Assembly (NCBI GenBank): GCA_011605725.1
Contig: JAAOZP010000002.1
Span: 1-42,139, forward strand
From: Nitrososphaerota archaeon
Lineage (GTDB): Archaea; Thermoproteota; EX4484-205; JAAOZP01
DNA length: 42,139 nt
Direction: 5' to 3'
The notes under the pieces are model-generated. The model was not told the DNA's origin, did no database searches, and was given only the letters and a program-made list of their open reading frames with translations. The position numbers and the translations under genes are program-made. Shown here one piece after another: positions 32,301 through 39,963 of the stretch (positions are counted from its first letter, which is position 1; each line of letters starts with the position of its first letter).

Positions 32301-33979
32301 TGTCCTTCTCGCTTGCTGTTGAGAATATGCGGAAGAGAAAGTTCCGCACCATTCTTGTCCTCTCCAGTCTAGCAATCATAACGTTTGCTTCTGCAAGCTT
32401 CATTTCCATTAGCCCTATCCAAATAACGGTGAGGCTTCCAGTTGAGTCTTCAGGAGGATTCCAAGCAAGGTATCAGGGAGTACTTATTACCGGTACTGAT
32501 TTCTTCGTCCCCATAAACCCGATTGTGACCAGTGTCGCTAGCAACCTGGCAGGAGATGATGTAACTGTTGCGCCGAGGGCGATAATACCCGTAAGCACTG
32601 GAGGAAGCTACCTGTACAATAAGCTGGGTAAGCAGATACTTATAGCTGGGGTTTTCGGCTTCGCGCCTGAAGAGAAGAGCATCCTGCGCCTTCAGGACAC
32701 CATAATACCAGATTACAAGGGTGTTTCTGCCTTAAAGCCATGGTTTACTGAGGAGGATAAGAATGTCTGCTATATTACTGAGGATATTGCTAAAGAGTTA
32801 GATGTCGTGCCTGGAGAAACAGTTGTGTTCTACGGTGTCGAACTGAAAGTGCTAGGAGTCATAAGCCAGCAGCGTCTCAGCAATGTTACAGATATTGATG
32901 GAATTCCAGTTGCTCCATTCGATCCATTGACTACTCGCCCACCGAGGCCGAGAGTATATTGGGGAATAATCTTCATTCCTTACAGGTTCGCCATGGACCT
33001 GGGGGGAATAACATACTCAGTAGCAGTAAGCCTTGAAGACTCGTCTACTGTTTCCAAGGTGGCTGAGAAGATTGCGAAGTACCTTGGTCTAACTTCCCAC
33101 TATGTTTTCGCGGTTGAGGATGTGGTTTCAAATAGAAGCTTCAGATACACTTCTGAAAGAATGTTCGACGTGTCAAACTGGCAGTTCTCCCTAATTCCAA
33201 TAGTAATATGCGCACTAGTACTGTTATCCACGATAACTGGGGCGGTGTATGAAAGGGTGAGGGAGATCTATATCTATTCAGTAATAGGGTTGAACCCTAT
33301 GAACGTTGTTGGAATGTTCCTAGGCGAATGCCTAGCATATGCGTTGATAAGTGCACCCTTAGGTTATATTTTAAGCTCCATACTTGGAAACTTTTCAAGC
33401 GTGTTTGCAAACTATGCTTCCACCTCGGTTATCATAGTGATCCTTTCCTCAATACTGATAATCTTGTCCTCCTCGATCTATCCGCTTCGTAAGGTTGCTA
33501 AGCTCGTAACACCGTCTCTAGAACGAGTGTGGCGTCCTCCTACGAAGCCTAAGGGTAATACTTGGGATATTCCTCTCCCAATAGCGATGGAGACGGAAGA
33601 AGAGGCTGTTGGAATGGTCGCGTTCATCACGGAGTACTTAAAATCATATGGGAGTGAGGCAACTAGCTTCATGGTTGAAAAGCTTGCGCACGAGAAGAAG
33701 ACTGAGGAAGGAAAAAATGTTTATATGAGTAGGGCCGTAATTAGATTAAGACCTTATGAAACCGGTCTAGCTGAGGAAATGATTTTCAAAGCTTCACGCG
33801 TTAAAAACCGGTACGTGATCACGTTGGTTGCAAACCTTGTTTCCGGACCCAGAGTCCTATGGGTAGGCAGTCATCTAAGGGTTGTCGATATGGTTAGAAA
33901 AACAATGCTCGTATGGAAATCTTTGAGCAGCGAGGAGAAAAATAAGTTTCTAAAGCTTGGGGAGGAGATGTTTAGATGA
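29378..33979 (+). CDS. Giant fusion: M28-like peptidase domain (likely inactive) + membrane region + FtsX/MacB-like permease
   Basis: At 1533 residues this is the longest protein here. Residues about 35-320 form an M28 aminopeptidase-like domain with a PA insert (about 120-220). The catalytic positions are altered: the HxD motif reads AYYDS (260-262), the GAND motif reads GAEEA, and the catalytic EE reads GHTQ. A large extracytoplasmic domain follows to about 850. Three hydrophobic helices (about 865-960) come next, then an FtsX-type permease: SLAVENMRKRKFRTILVLSS, a soluble domain, and three C-terminal helices with VYERVREIYIYSVIGL. A roughly 110-residue cytoplasmic tail ends the protein. 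No ABC ATPase is adjacent. Hydrophobic signal-peptide-like reading continues upstream of this ATG without a start codon. It overlaps the next gene by four bases. Confidence 0.82.
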   Translation: MALSLTIGNTVFSLTSSNQAESIVEGAVSTGAGLSSINFRNIINHLEYLSSLNRYTGYPGCEEASKYIFNYLSKTLGLKTWIEEYELPIPFDYGSSITVYLDGVMKIVEAYALLPNNVQTSYGNYTGYLVYCGFGTIDDLNNVKGEINGSIALMEFNSGYNWLNVMRLGAKAVVFIAPNDTMRSESDRKNLDIPLKFPRVYVSRDDGAYLRNLAVSGKSVTTTVRVGMKWIHAKAKNIIAVLNGTDPKEMENTIALMAYYDSASIVPALSPGAEEAVGIASLLELARLLKENPPRRPVWFIAFSGHTQAMAGGRDFIWHSEELVESGDGASKPFVWHYDHIGTTENKNLAPYAIKMAISLDFSSDSDAIAVAGYGRFYGLGGPWYDWYSYDKDLTRFLFTGGRYGEYSPSENIYRLRKDVLPANASRTAYRAFGLWASQLDMNQYLPGALTYEAEIFARTGIWGICFTTALSIKLTYNTPFNLFERIKFENVVPQVEFSFALINAILNDTEWFDFSKVTISGGQKAGAFFTHKHKDDAGVGYVVVHGRVGLWNITRNWYEYNWTSIAGEECDILLSIRITNRADVYGHEWIQFANMDDGTFVSKGMLPSLGWAAPLAEYEILPYLINRTTGDIEYAPDMGVYGGYLWPHGYRFLTFDDPLIDGSGDKIVNLSMFKASTIALHDLFDPRTLLTPSMGSYIRILDTSDVELTQFSYIMSASPSFESAENIVLGDPTSGYEAVIFVPPDSRIKILFMTEQTALGILTNNGDGIKVSEKYLNIIPTPLHFTRDLMSLVEARVSGLTAVQLAGGGKGAYINELYSQSIKELESARELKGENKHGDYYLALLKSWYYIQLAYSETKSILMDSSVTAVFFFILIVPFSFLIERLVFSAKGNRRVLTIIVVFVILMIMLFLIHPGFRVTPFSMVSALGFICLSLVALILVFMSNEIAGVLRELRRRLIGVSFVQADTLGSIMVSFSLAVENMRKRKFRTILVLSSLAIITFASASFISISPIQITVRLPVESSGGFQARYQGVLITGTDFFVPINPIVTSVASNLAGDDVTVAPRAIIPVSTGGSYLYNKLGKQILIAGVFGFAPEEKSILRLQDTIIPDYKGVSALKPWFTEEDKNVCYITEDIAKELDVVPGETVVFYGVELKVLGVISQQRLSNVTDIDGIPVAPFDPLTTRPPRPRVYWGIIFIPYRFAMDLGGITYSVAVSLEDSSTVSKVAEKIAKYLGLTSHYVFAVEDVVSNRSFRYTSERMFDVSNWQFSLIPIVICALVLLSTITGAVYERVREIYIYSVIGLNPMNVVGMFLGECLAYALISAPLGYILSSILGNFSSVFANYASTSVIIVILSSILIILSSSIYPLRKVAKLVTPSLERVWRPPTKPKGNTWDIPLPIAMETEEEAVGMVAFITEYLKSYGSEATSFMVEKLAHEKKTEEGKNVYMSRAVIRLRPYETGLAEEMIFKASRVKNRYVITLVANLVSGPRVLWVGSHLRVVDMVRKTMLVWKSLSSEEKNKFLKLGEEMFR

Positions 33980-35898
33980 CGGAGAGTGAAAAATCTGGGT
34001 TAACGTTTCGCTCTATGCTGGCTATTGTTTTCGCCGCCACCATACTTATGCCGGTTACAATATGGATGCAGCTGGTTGGTGGTCAGGCCGCTGGTTTAGG
34101 TTTCACCACAATCCTACTATTCATTTTCGTAACAAAGTATTTCGGAAGAAGCCCTCTTACTCCGCAGGAAATAATACTCATAAACATCGGTATTGGGATT
34201 GCTGCCTATGTTCCTTTCTTTGCAACCTTCATTAACAGAGCCTATTTCGCCGGAAGCCCAGAGGCTTACATGTTCGGCATCACCAAGTTTATTCCCTCCT
34301 GGTGGGTGCCTGAGAACCCGCTTATACGCAGTCAAGCAGTAAGGACACTTCTTCACACTGATTGGATAATGCCGATAGCTATATCGCTGCTTACTTCAGT
34401 CATACTATACTTACCCATACAGCTTCTTCTCGGTTACATCGCATACCAGACATACGTGGTTGAGGAGAATCTTGTATTCCCTCTTGCTAAAGCTGAGGCT
34501 GAGACAGCTATAACGCTTGGAGAAAGAGATCCTAGAAAAACGAGATTCATGTTAATTGGGTTTATAATTACATTCTCATACTCGCTGATCGTCTATGGGC
34601 CTTATATACTTGGTCCGATAATAGGTGTTCCAATGAGTGCTATTCCAGTGCCGTTTGCAGATTTTACATCGCGAACTGAGCATCTCCTGCCAGGGGCTCT
34701 CATAGGCATAGCTACTGACCCTTTTACATTCTTTAACGGATTCATTATACCTGGGAAATCAGTGCTCTGCATGATTATCGGTTCTATTACTATATGGATA
34801 GTCGGCAATATGGTTGGGATTACTTATTTTAAGAGCGAATTCCTGCCTGAGTGGACATCGGGTTTCAGCTTGGCCTTAACGTATCAACGCTCTTTCTTAC
34901 ATACTTGGGCAAGTGTTATGATCGGTTTCTCATTCGCCATCGCGATAACGCAACTGATAGATGCTAGAAGATCAGTGGTTAAATCACTGTTCTCGCTGAA
35001 GAGGATCGGCGGTTCGAAAGGCTCATCATTCTGGTATCTTATACTTATGTACGCTGTCTGCTCATCAATATGGGTTGTTCTTTCACACTGGCTTCTCCCA
35101 GATTTCCCAATACTGCCGCTCGCCTTCCTAATAGTTGTCTGGCCTTTTGTCACTGCGCTCATAAACGCTAGGGCTCTTGGTGAAGTAGGATATCCTGTCG
35201 CAGCCCTGCCGATGAGGGAGATGGTTTATGTGGCAACTTTAACGGCTAACAATATACCTGTCTACAGCAATCTGGGAGTAGGCGTCTGGTTCCTTCCCCT
35301 GCCTTCTACAGTAGGCGTTTATCCTTCAGCTGAAACATGGGTTGGCCACTTCTACACTGCGAGATACGTCGGGCTCTCTATTAAAGACGTGGTTAAGGCG
35401 GTCGTCATGATAGCTATCCCGCTGTCCTTAATCATGAGCTTCATATACACTAATGTGATATGGTCTTTCAGCCCAATACCTTCTCAAGTCTATCCTTGGG
35501 CTGCGATAAACTGGCCTGTTGGTGTTATTCAAAGTGCGCTATGGATCACCCGGTCAGTTACGGTTTTGAAGTCAGCAATAATAAACCCAGGTACACCTCC
35601 CCTTTTAGAGGGGTCCTTCATCATTATGACTCTAGCATACGCGATTGCTAAAGTGACCCACCTGCCTTTCTCTCCAGTAGCCTTCGTAGTGGGGGGAAGC
35701 GTCCTGCCTCCTTATGCTATAACTGCTTTAATCGGATATATCGTCTACAGAGCTGTATGTTCAAGATTTGGAAAGGAGAATGTTGACAAGTATAAGTGGC
35801 CTTTCTACGCTGGCGTATTCATAGGATACGGCTCAGCAACCGCCATGTTGATCACTCTCACAATAGGTTTAAAAGCCATGTGGATGCTTCCATACTAG
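33976..35898 (+). CDS. OPT-like multi-spanning transporter (DUF6785/DUF6784 type), copy B
   Basis: This 640-residue membrane protein has about 14 hydrophobic segments and the same N-terminal signature (EKSGLTFRSMLAIVFAATIL) and overall order as copy A. PLTPQEIILINIGIGIAAYV corresponds to AFSSQELTVIYSILAATLPI, and VEENLVFPLAKAEAETA to VEKLPYPMLTPAS. It ends in PFYAGVFIGYGSATAMLITLTIGL. It starts inside the stop of the M28-like/FtsX-like gene (ATGA), so the two are translationally coupled. The pair of paralogues flanking the fusion protein suggests one uptake or export system. Substrate not known. Confidence 0.8.
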   Translation: MTESEKSGLTFRSMLAIVFAATILMPVTIWMQLVGGQAAGLGFTTILLFIFVTKYFGRSPLTPQEIILINIGIGIAAYVPFFATFINRAYFAGSPEAYMFGITKFIPSWWVPENPLIRSQAVRTLLHTDWIMPIAISLLTSVILYLPIQLLLGYIAYQTYVVEENLVFPLAKAEAETAITLGERDPRKTRFMLIGFIITFSYSLIVYGPYILGPIIGVPMSAIPVPFADFTSRTEHLLPGALIGIATDPFTFFNGFIIPGKSVLCMIIGSITIWIVGNMVGITYFKSEFLPEWTSGFSLALTYQRSFLHTWASVMIGFSFAIAITQLIDARRSVVKSLFSLKRIGGSKGSSFWYLILMYAVCSSIWVVLSHWLLPDFPILPLAFLIVVWPFVTALINARALGEVGYPVAALPMREMVYVATLTANNIPVYSNLGVGVWFLPLPSTVGVYPSAETWVGHFYTARYVGLSIKDVVKAVVMIAIPLSLIMSFIYTNVIWSFSPIPSQVYPWAAINWPVGVIQSALWITRSVTVLKSAIINPGTPPLLEGSFIIMTLAYAIAKVTHLPFSPVAFVVGGSVLPPYAITALIGYIVYRAVCSRFGKENVDKYKWPFYAGVFIGYGSATAMLITLTIGLKAMWMLPY

Positions 35899-35931
35899 GT
35901 AGGTGACAATTCTTCAAAATCATAACATGCT

Positions 35932-38364
35932 TCACTCTAAAACTATTTTCAACGTGCATATTTCGTAAGGGTTTAAAGAGAGCTTCAACCCGTTCGCGTA
36001 AACCCCTACTTCCTCAAGAACCTCGTCTTCAAGAAGATTCGTCTTAAAAGCTTTTTTCAACGTCTTGTCAAGGTTTAACAGGATTTCGCAACTGTTTCTC
36101 ACCCCAGTATGCTGGAAGAGTCTTAATACTAGGCTTTCACCGTCCTCCGCCTTCTTAACGCATTCGATAATCGCACTCTCAGGCTTCACGCTGATGAAGG
36201 AGCCGGTTTTACTTAAAACTCCGCCATGCTTTCTTTCCAAGCGGAGCAGTAAAGGGTTGCTAAACTCGTAGCTTTTTTGCACAACGCTACTCGTCTTCCA
36301 CTCTCCCACATGCGGGTAGAGAGCATACTTTACCACATGCCTCCCGTTATCCGTGTTGTATGATGGTTCAGTCGGGCTCCTGAGCAGGGTTAAGCGTAAA
36401 ACATTATGCTCTGAATCATACCCGTACTTTGCATCGCTTAGAAGAGCAACACCGTAACTACCGTCGGCTTCAGACATGTCGATCCATTGTTGAAACGGCT
36501 GTTCCTCCCCATTCGGAATCCTCGTTGCACTGCCATACGGTATCCCCACGTTCAGCAGTGGGCTAGTTATGTTTAGGGGGAACTCTACTTTAAGAGCGGT
36601 GTGAACCTCGTTCCAGTCTACTGTAAGACTGAAATCTATGCGTCTGATTCTTGAATAAGCAGCAACCTCCTGTACGTATGTTGAGTTACCGTAGGCTTTT
36701 TTAACGGTTAACTTAGCCCTTACAGGCCCATTCTCCGCAACCCTAATGCTTCCCTTGGATTCAATCTTCCTTGCTATTCCTGTAAACCTGTTCGGCCTGT
36801 CTACCCCTGGAGTAAGCCTGCCCTCAGAGTCCCCCGGGTCTTCAATCAACTTGAGGACATTACCATGATTGTTTTCCTCAAGCAATTCCCTAAGGTTCTC
36901 CCTGTCAAAAACGCTTTCTAAGTCTCCTGTTGTTCCGCATACCCTGATCCTGAAGAAGCGGTTTTCCAATTCGTTGCCTGATGCTTTAACAGGGCTTGTT
37001 TCATAAACGTTCCCATTGGCAGGGACTACTCTGTAAACCTTGTATCCTAATGGCGGAACGTTTTCAGCTATGAAAATAATCTTTAAACATCTTTCCCCCT
37101 TCTCATCGCAACATTCTGTTGTTTGAATCGGGACCGTTGCTCCATCAGGATCTTCAAGCCTAACGTTCTTCCAGCCTTCTGGAAGATTGAGCTCCGTTTC
37201 AACTATATCAGTTCTGCTCCAGGACAGGCTGTTGAACACTATGATGCTGAGCTCACTGTCACTGGTGTCTATGAGAGAGGAGATTTCCTGTAGGGCTTTC
37301 TCCAAGACTTCTCCAGCTGTTCTTAAAACAGCTTCATAGGCCTTGCCAGCCTCTGCCTGAACCGATGGAATGACGCTTCCTCCGATTATATCGTGAAACT
37401 GGTTGAACAGAACCTTCTCCCAGGCGGAGTTCAACTCAGACTGTGGATATTTCATTCCCGCGATGAGCATCGCAATCGAAGAGAATTTCTCCGCAGCCAG
37501 AAGTTTAACCTCGCTTAAGCGATTCCCCTCCTTCAACCTGGCGCAATTAGTTAGATCTCCTGCAAGCTCCCAGTCTAATTCTCTCTTTAAAACCGGGAGG
37601 CCGCTAGCCTCCTTCGACAAGGATTCGAAGAACTGATGGGGCGTGCTAAAACGGATCTCTATCTCTGGCTTCAAAGCATCTTTAACCTCCTGGATGTTCT
37701 GTATCTCCTGATAGGTCGGTCCTCCACCATGGTCGCCGCTTCCAACAATCATCGGAATGTTTTCAACACCATATCTTCTCCGTGTTTCATCAACCAGTTC
37801 CCGGATTTCCGGAAACGGTCTATATGCGAACGACCCCCTTAGAGGCCTACACGCTAGGATTCGTGAACCATCAGGAGCCTCCCACCAGAATAAGTCCTCC
37901 CCTATGCTCCCCCTGTAGAAAACCAGGTAGTTTATGCCGCTTTTCCTAAGTATCTGCGGAAGCTGCCACGGGATAGTCCAGCTGTCAGGTAACCATCCAA
38001 CCCTAACCTTAGCCCCGAACCTTCGCGTGAAATACCTCTGTCCAAAGAGATACTGTCTAACTAGAGATTCTCCACAAGGCTCGCCGCCTTCAAACTCGAC
38101 GTATGCGCCGCCCACGACATCCCAACGTCCCTCCTTAACATGCCTAACTATTTCGGAAAACAGTTCCGGCAAGAATTCTTCAGCAGCCTTGTACAGGGCT
38201 GCTTGGCTCTGCGCGAAAGTATAAGCTTCATGCATTTTAAGATTGTCAATCGCCCTGATGAAAGTCAGCTTAACACAGTCGTGGATTGTTTCAGGGTAGT
38301 ATGGCCAGAGCCATGCGACATCGATGTGTGACTGGCTTATCACGTGCACCACTGGTTTTCCCAT
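35932..38364 (-). CDS. Alpha-mannosidase, glycoside hydrolase family 38
   Basis: This 810-residue retaining alpha-mannosidase begins HVISQSHIDVAWLWPYYPET, with zinc ligands H13 and D15, as in the family's HSHxDxxWLW. The nucleophile aspartate is D127 in VGWLPDSWTIPWQLPQILRK, with W-T replacing the more usual F-G after it. Further marks are SGDHGGGPTYQE and the middle-domain helix WEKVLFNQFHDIIGGS. The C-terminal beta domains (about 370-810) are full length. No signal peptide is present, so it acts in the cytoplasm on imported mannosides. It diverges from the ceramidase-like gene. Confidence 0.93.
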   Translation of the reverse strand: MGKPVVHVISQSHIDVAWLWPYYPETIHDCVKLTFIRAIDNLKMHEAYTFAQSQAALYKAAEEFLPELFSEIVRHVKEGRWDVVGGAYVEFEGGEPCGESLVRQYLFGQRYFTRRFGAKVRVGWLPDSWTIPWQLPQILRKSGINYLVFYRGSIGEDLFWWEAPDGSRILACRPLRGSFAYRPFPEIRELVDETRRRYGVENIPMIVGSGDHGGGPTYQEIQNIQEVKDALKPEIEIRFSTPHQFFESLSKEASGLPVLKRELDWELAGDLTNCARLKEGNRLSEVKLLAAEKFSSIAMLIAGMKYPQSELNSAWEKVLFNQFHDIIGGSVIPSVQAEAGKAYEAVLRTAGEVLEKALQEISSLIDTSDSELSIIVFNSLSWSRTDIVETELNLPEGWKNVRLEDPDGATVPIQTTECCDEKGERCLKIIFIAENVPPLGYKVYRVVPANGNVYETSPVKASGNELENRFFRIRVCGTTGDLESVFDRENLRELLEENNHGNVLKLIEDPGDSEGRLTPGVDRPNRFTGIARKIESKGSIRVAENGPVRAKLTVKKAYGNSTYVQEVAAYSRIRRIDFSLTVDWNEVHTALKVEFPLNITSPLLNVGIPYGSATRIPNGEEQPFQQWIDMSEADGSYGVALLSDAKYGYDSEHNVLRLTLLRSPTEPSYNTDNGRHVVKYALYPHVGEWKTSSVVQKSYEFSNPLLLRLERKHGGVLSKTGSFISVKPESAIIECVKKAEDGESLVLRLFQHTGVRNSCEILLNLDKTLKKAFKTNLLEDEVLEEVGVYANGLKLSLNPYEICTLKIVLE

Positions 38365-38430
38365 TCTCAGTGCCTTTTCAAATGCTTGACGAATTAAAAA
38401 CGTTTGCGGACTCTCACTATCTTGATGCGA

Positions 38431-38447
38431 GCGTAAAACTTTTACGC
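38431..38447 (+). promoter_or_regulatory. Perfect 17-base palindrome in the ceramidase-like gene promoter
   Basis: GCGTAAAA-C-TTTTACGC is centred 36 bases before the ATG at 38475, on the only TATA-like stretch there. It is a candidate operator for the short region between the two divergent genes. Its core TAAAACTTTT also occurs in the inverted repeat before the flavodoxin gene. Confidence 0.55.
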
Positions 38448-38474
38448 GGGTCTCGCAAGAGAGGAAGAAGAGTT

Positions 38475-39734
38475 ATGGTTTCAGATGGTTTGAAAACCGG
38501 TTCCTCCTCGGCAGAGATAGCATGTGACGAATCGATGGTTATCGCTGGCGGGATACATCCTAGGCTTGCCTCCGGCAGGGATGGAAGCATAAGGGCTTCC
38601 GCGTTAATAATTGAAAAAGACGATAGGGTTTGCATCGTTTCATGCGACGTGCTGGCGCTTCAGAGAGATTTATGCGACGAGCTTTGCCGAGAGATTGAGG
38701 AGAAATTCGGAATCCCGTTTGAAAATATTCTCATAACCGCCACCCATACTCATCATGCACCGTCAACCGTGACTATACACGCATACGGGAGAGACGAGCT
38801 GTTTGTTAAGAACGTTAAGCAGGCTGTTTTAAAGGCTGTCGACTCAGCCACTCATAGTTTGAAAAGCGTTGGGATGAGTTTTTGGCTTGGGATCGAATCA
38901 ACCGTCGGCCAGAATAGTCGCCTCCTCCTTTCAGACAATACGATATATTGGGTTGGGCCTAGGGACGACGCGTTAAGACCCACAGGTCCTTTCGACCCAG
39001 ATCTTCCGGTTATTCTTTTTAAAAAGGAGGATGGAAACTCAGAGGCTGTTGTTTTCAACCATTCTACTCACAACATTGGCTCGATAAATCCTGGAGCTGT
39101 TTCCCCAGGATTCTATGGTCTGGCTGCTCAAGAACTTGAGGAGGAGGCTGGCGGGAATTTTCTGTTCCTCCCTGGAGCCTCAGGCTCGACGCACAACCTT
39201 GTTTTGCCGACGGACGAGATGATCCTGAGAATAAAGAATGCTATCAGGGAAGCCATGCTTCAGGCTAAGCCCAGAACAGTTCAACGCATAGTGTCAGTGA
39301 AGAAGGAGTTCGAGTATCACGTTAGAAGGTTTAACGAGGAGAAGGAGGAGAAAGCCGTGTCATACTATTGCAAAAAGAGGGTTGATAATCCTGAACCAGT
39401 AATAGAAGTATTCCGGAGAATGCGGAGGGAACTGTCTACACATCAGGGAGAGACGCGCAGATCATGGCTGCAAACAATTCTTCTCGGAGACATAGCTTTG
39501 GTAGGAGTCCCTGGAGAACTGTTTACGAAGCTTGGAATCATCATGAAGCGCCTTTCCCCCTTCCGCTACACTTTCATAATACAGCTTGCTAATGATTGGA
39601 TAGGTTACATTCCGGATAAGCAGGCTTACGAGCTCGGCGGCTATCAGACATGGACGGGTTTCCACAGCTATGTGGAGAAAGGAACGGACGAGATGCTGGT
39701 GGAGAAAACTGTTCAGATGCTGCACAACTTGTAG
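38475..39734 (+). CDS. Neutral/alkaline ceramidase-like hydrolase
   Basis: This 419-residue protein matches the N-terminal catalytic part of neutral/alkaline ceramidases: GIHPRLASGRDGSIRASALI, CIVSCDVLALQR, and the zinc motif ITATHTHHAPS (His at 91, 93, 94). A second histidine loop reads FNHSTHNIGSINPG, and the segment GDIALVGVPGELFTKLG is typical of the family. Short prokaryotic members are common next to glycosidases and probably do not act on ceramide; their substrate is unknown. The frame is open back to 38286, but the extra residues overlap the alpha-mannosidase gene and contain the promoter palindrome, so I start at 38475. Confidence 0.8.
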   Translation: MVSDGLKTGSSSAEIACDESMVIAGGIHPRLASGRDGSIRASALIIEKDDRVCIVSCDVLALQRDLCDELCREIEEKFGIPFENILITATHTHHAPSTVTIHAYGRDELFVKNVKQAVLKAVDSATHSLKSVGMSFWLGIESTVGQNSRLLLSDNTIYWVGPRDDALRPTGPFDPDLPVILFKKEDGNSEAVVFNHSTHNIGSINPGAVSPGFYGLAAQELEEEAGGNFLFLPGASGSTHNLVLPTDEMILRIKNAIREAMLQAKPRTVQRIVSVKKEFEYHVRRFNEEKEEKAVSYYCKKRVDNPEPVIEVFRRMRRELSTHQGETRRSWLQTILLGDIALVGVPGELFTKLGIIMKRLSPFRYTFIIQLANDWIGYIPDKQAYELGGYQTWTGFHSYVEKGTDEMLVEKTVQMLHNL

Positions 39735-39963
39735 TCTAAAAACCATCCGGCTTCCAGATGGTTACCAGGAAGATTGAAAAGGCTTTGAAAGATGCGAGAA
39801 AGTGTTAACATTAGTGTTTAAGCTTCTTAGTTAGCGTCATAATGTCCTTTAATCGCGATAAGAATTGCATGCACATTAAGCTGCTGACTTAGATTTTTAC
39901 TTTTCATGAACTGTTGCGTAAATCTTAAATAAAATGAATACGGAATATCTGTCGGTGTGCCTT

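Noticed and set aside
31241..32409. Long minus-strand ORFs under the M28-like/FtsX-like gene
   Set aside because: They are complementary shadows of a strongly protein-like plus-strand frame.
38286..38474. Upstream extension of the ceramidase-like ORF
   Set aside because: It overlaps the start of the divergent alpha-mannosidase and covers the promoter palindrome; homology begins after 38475.
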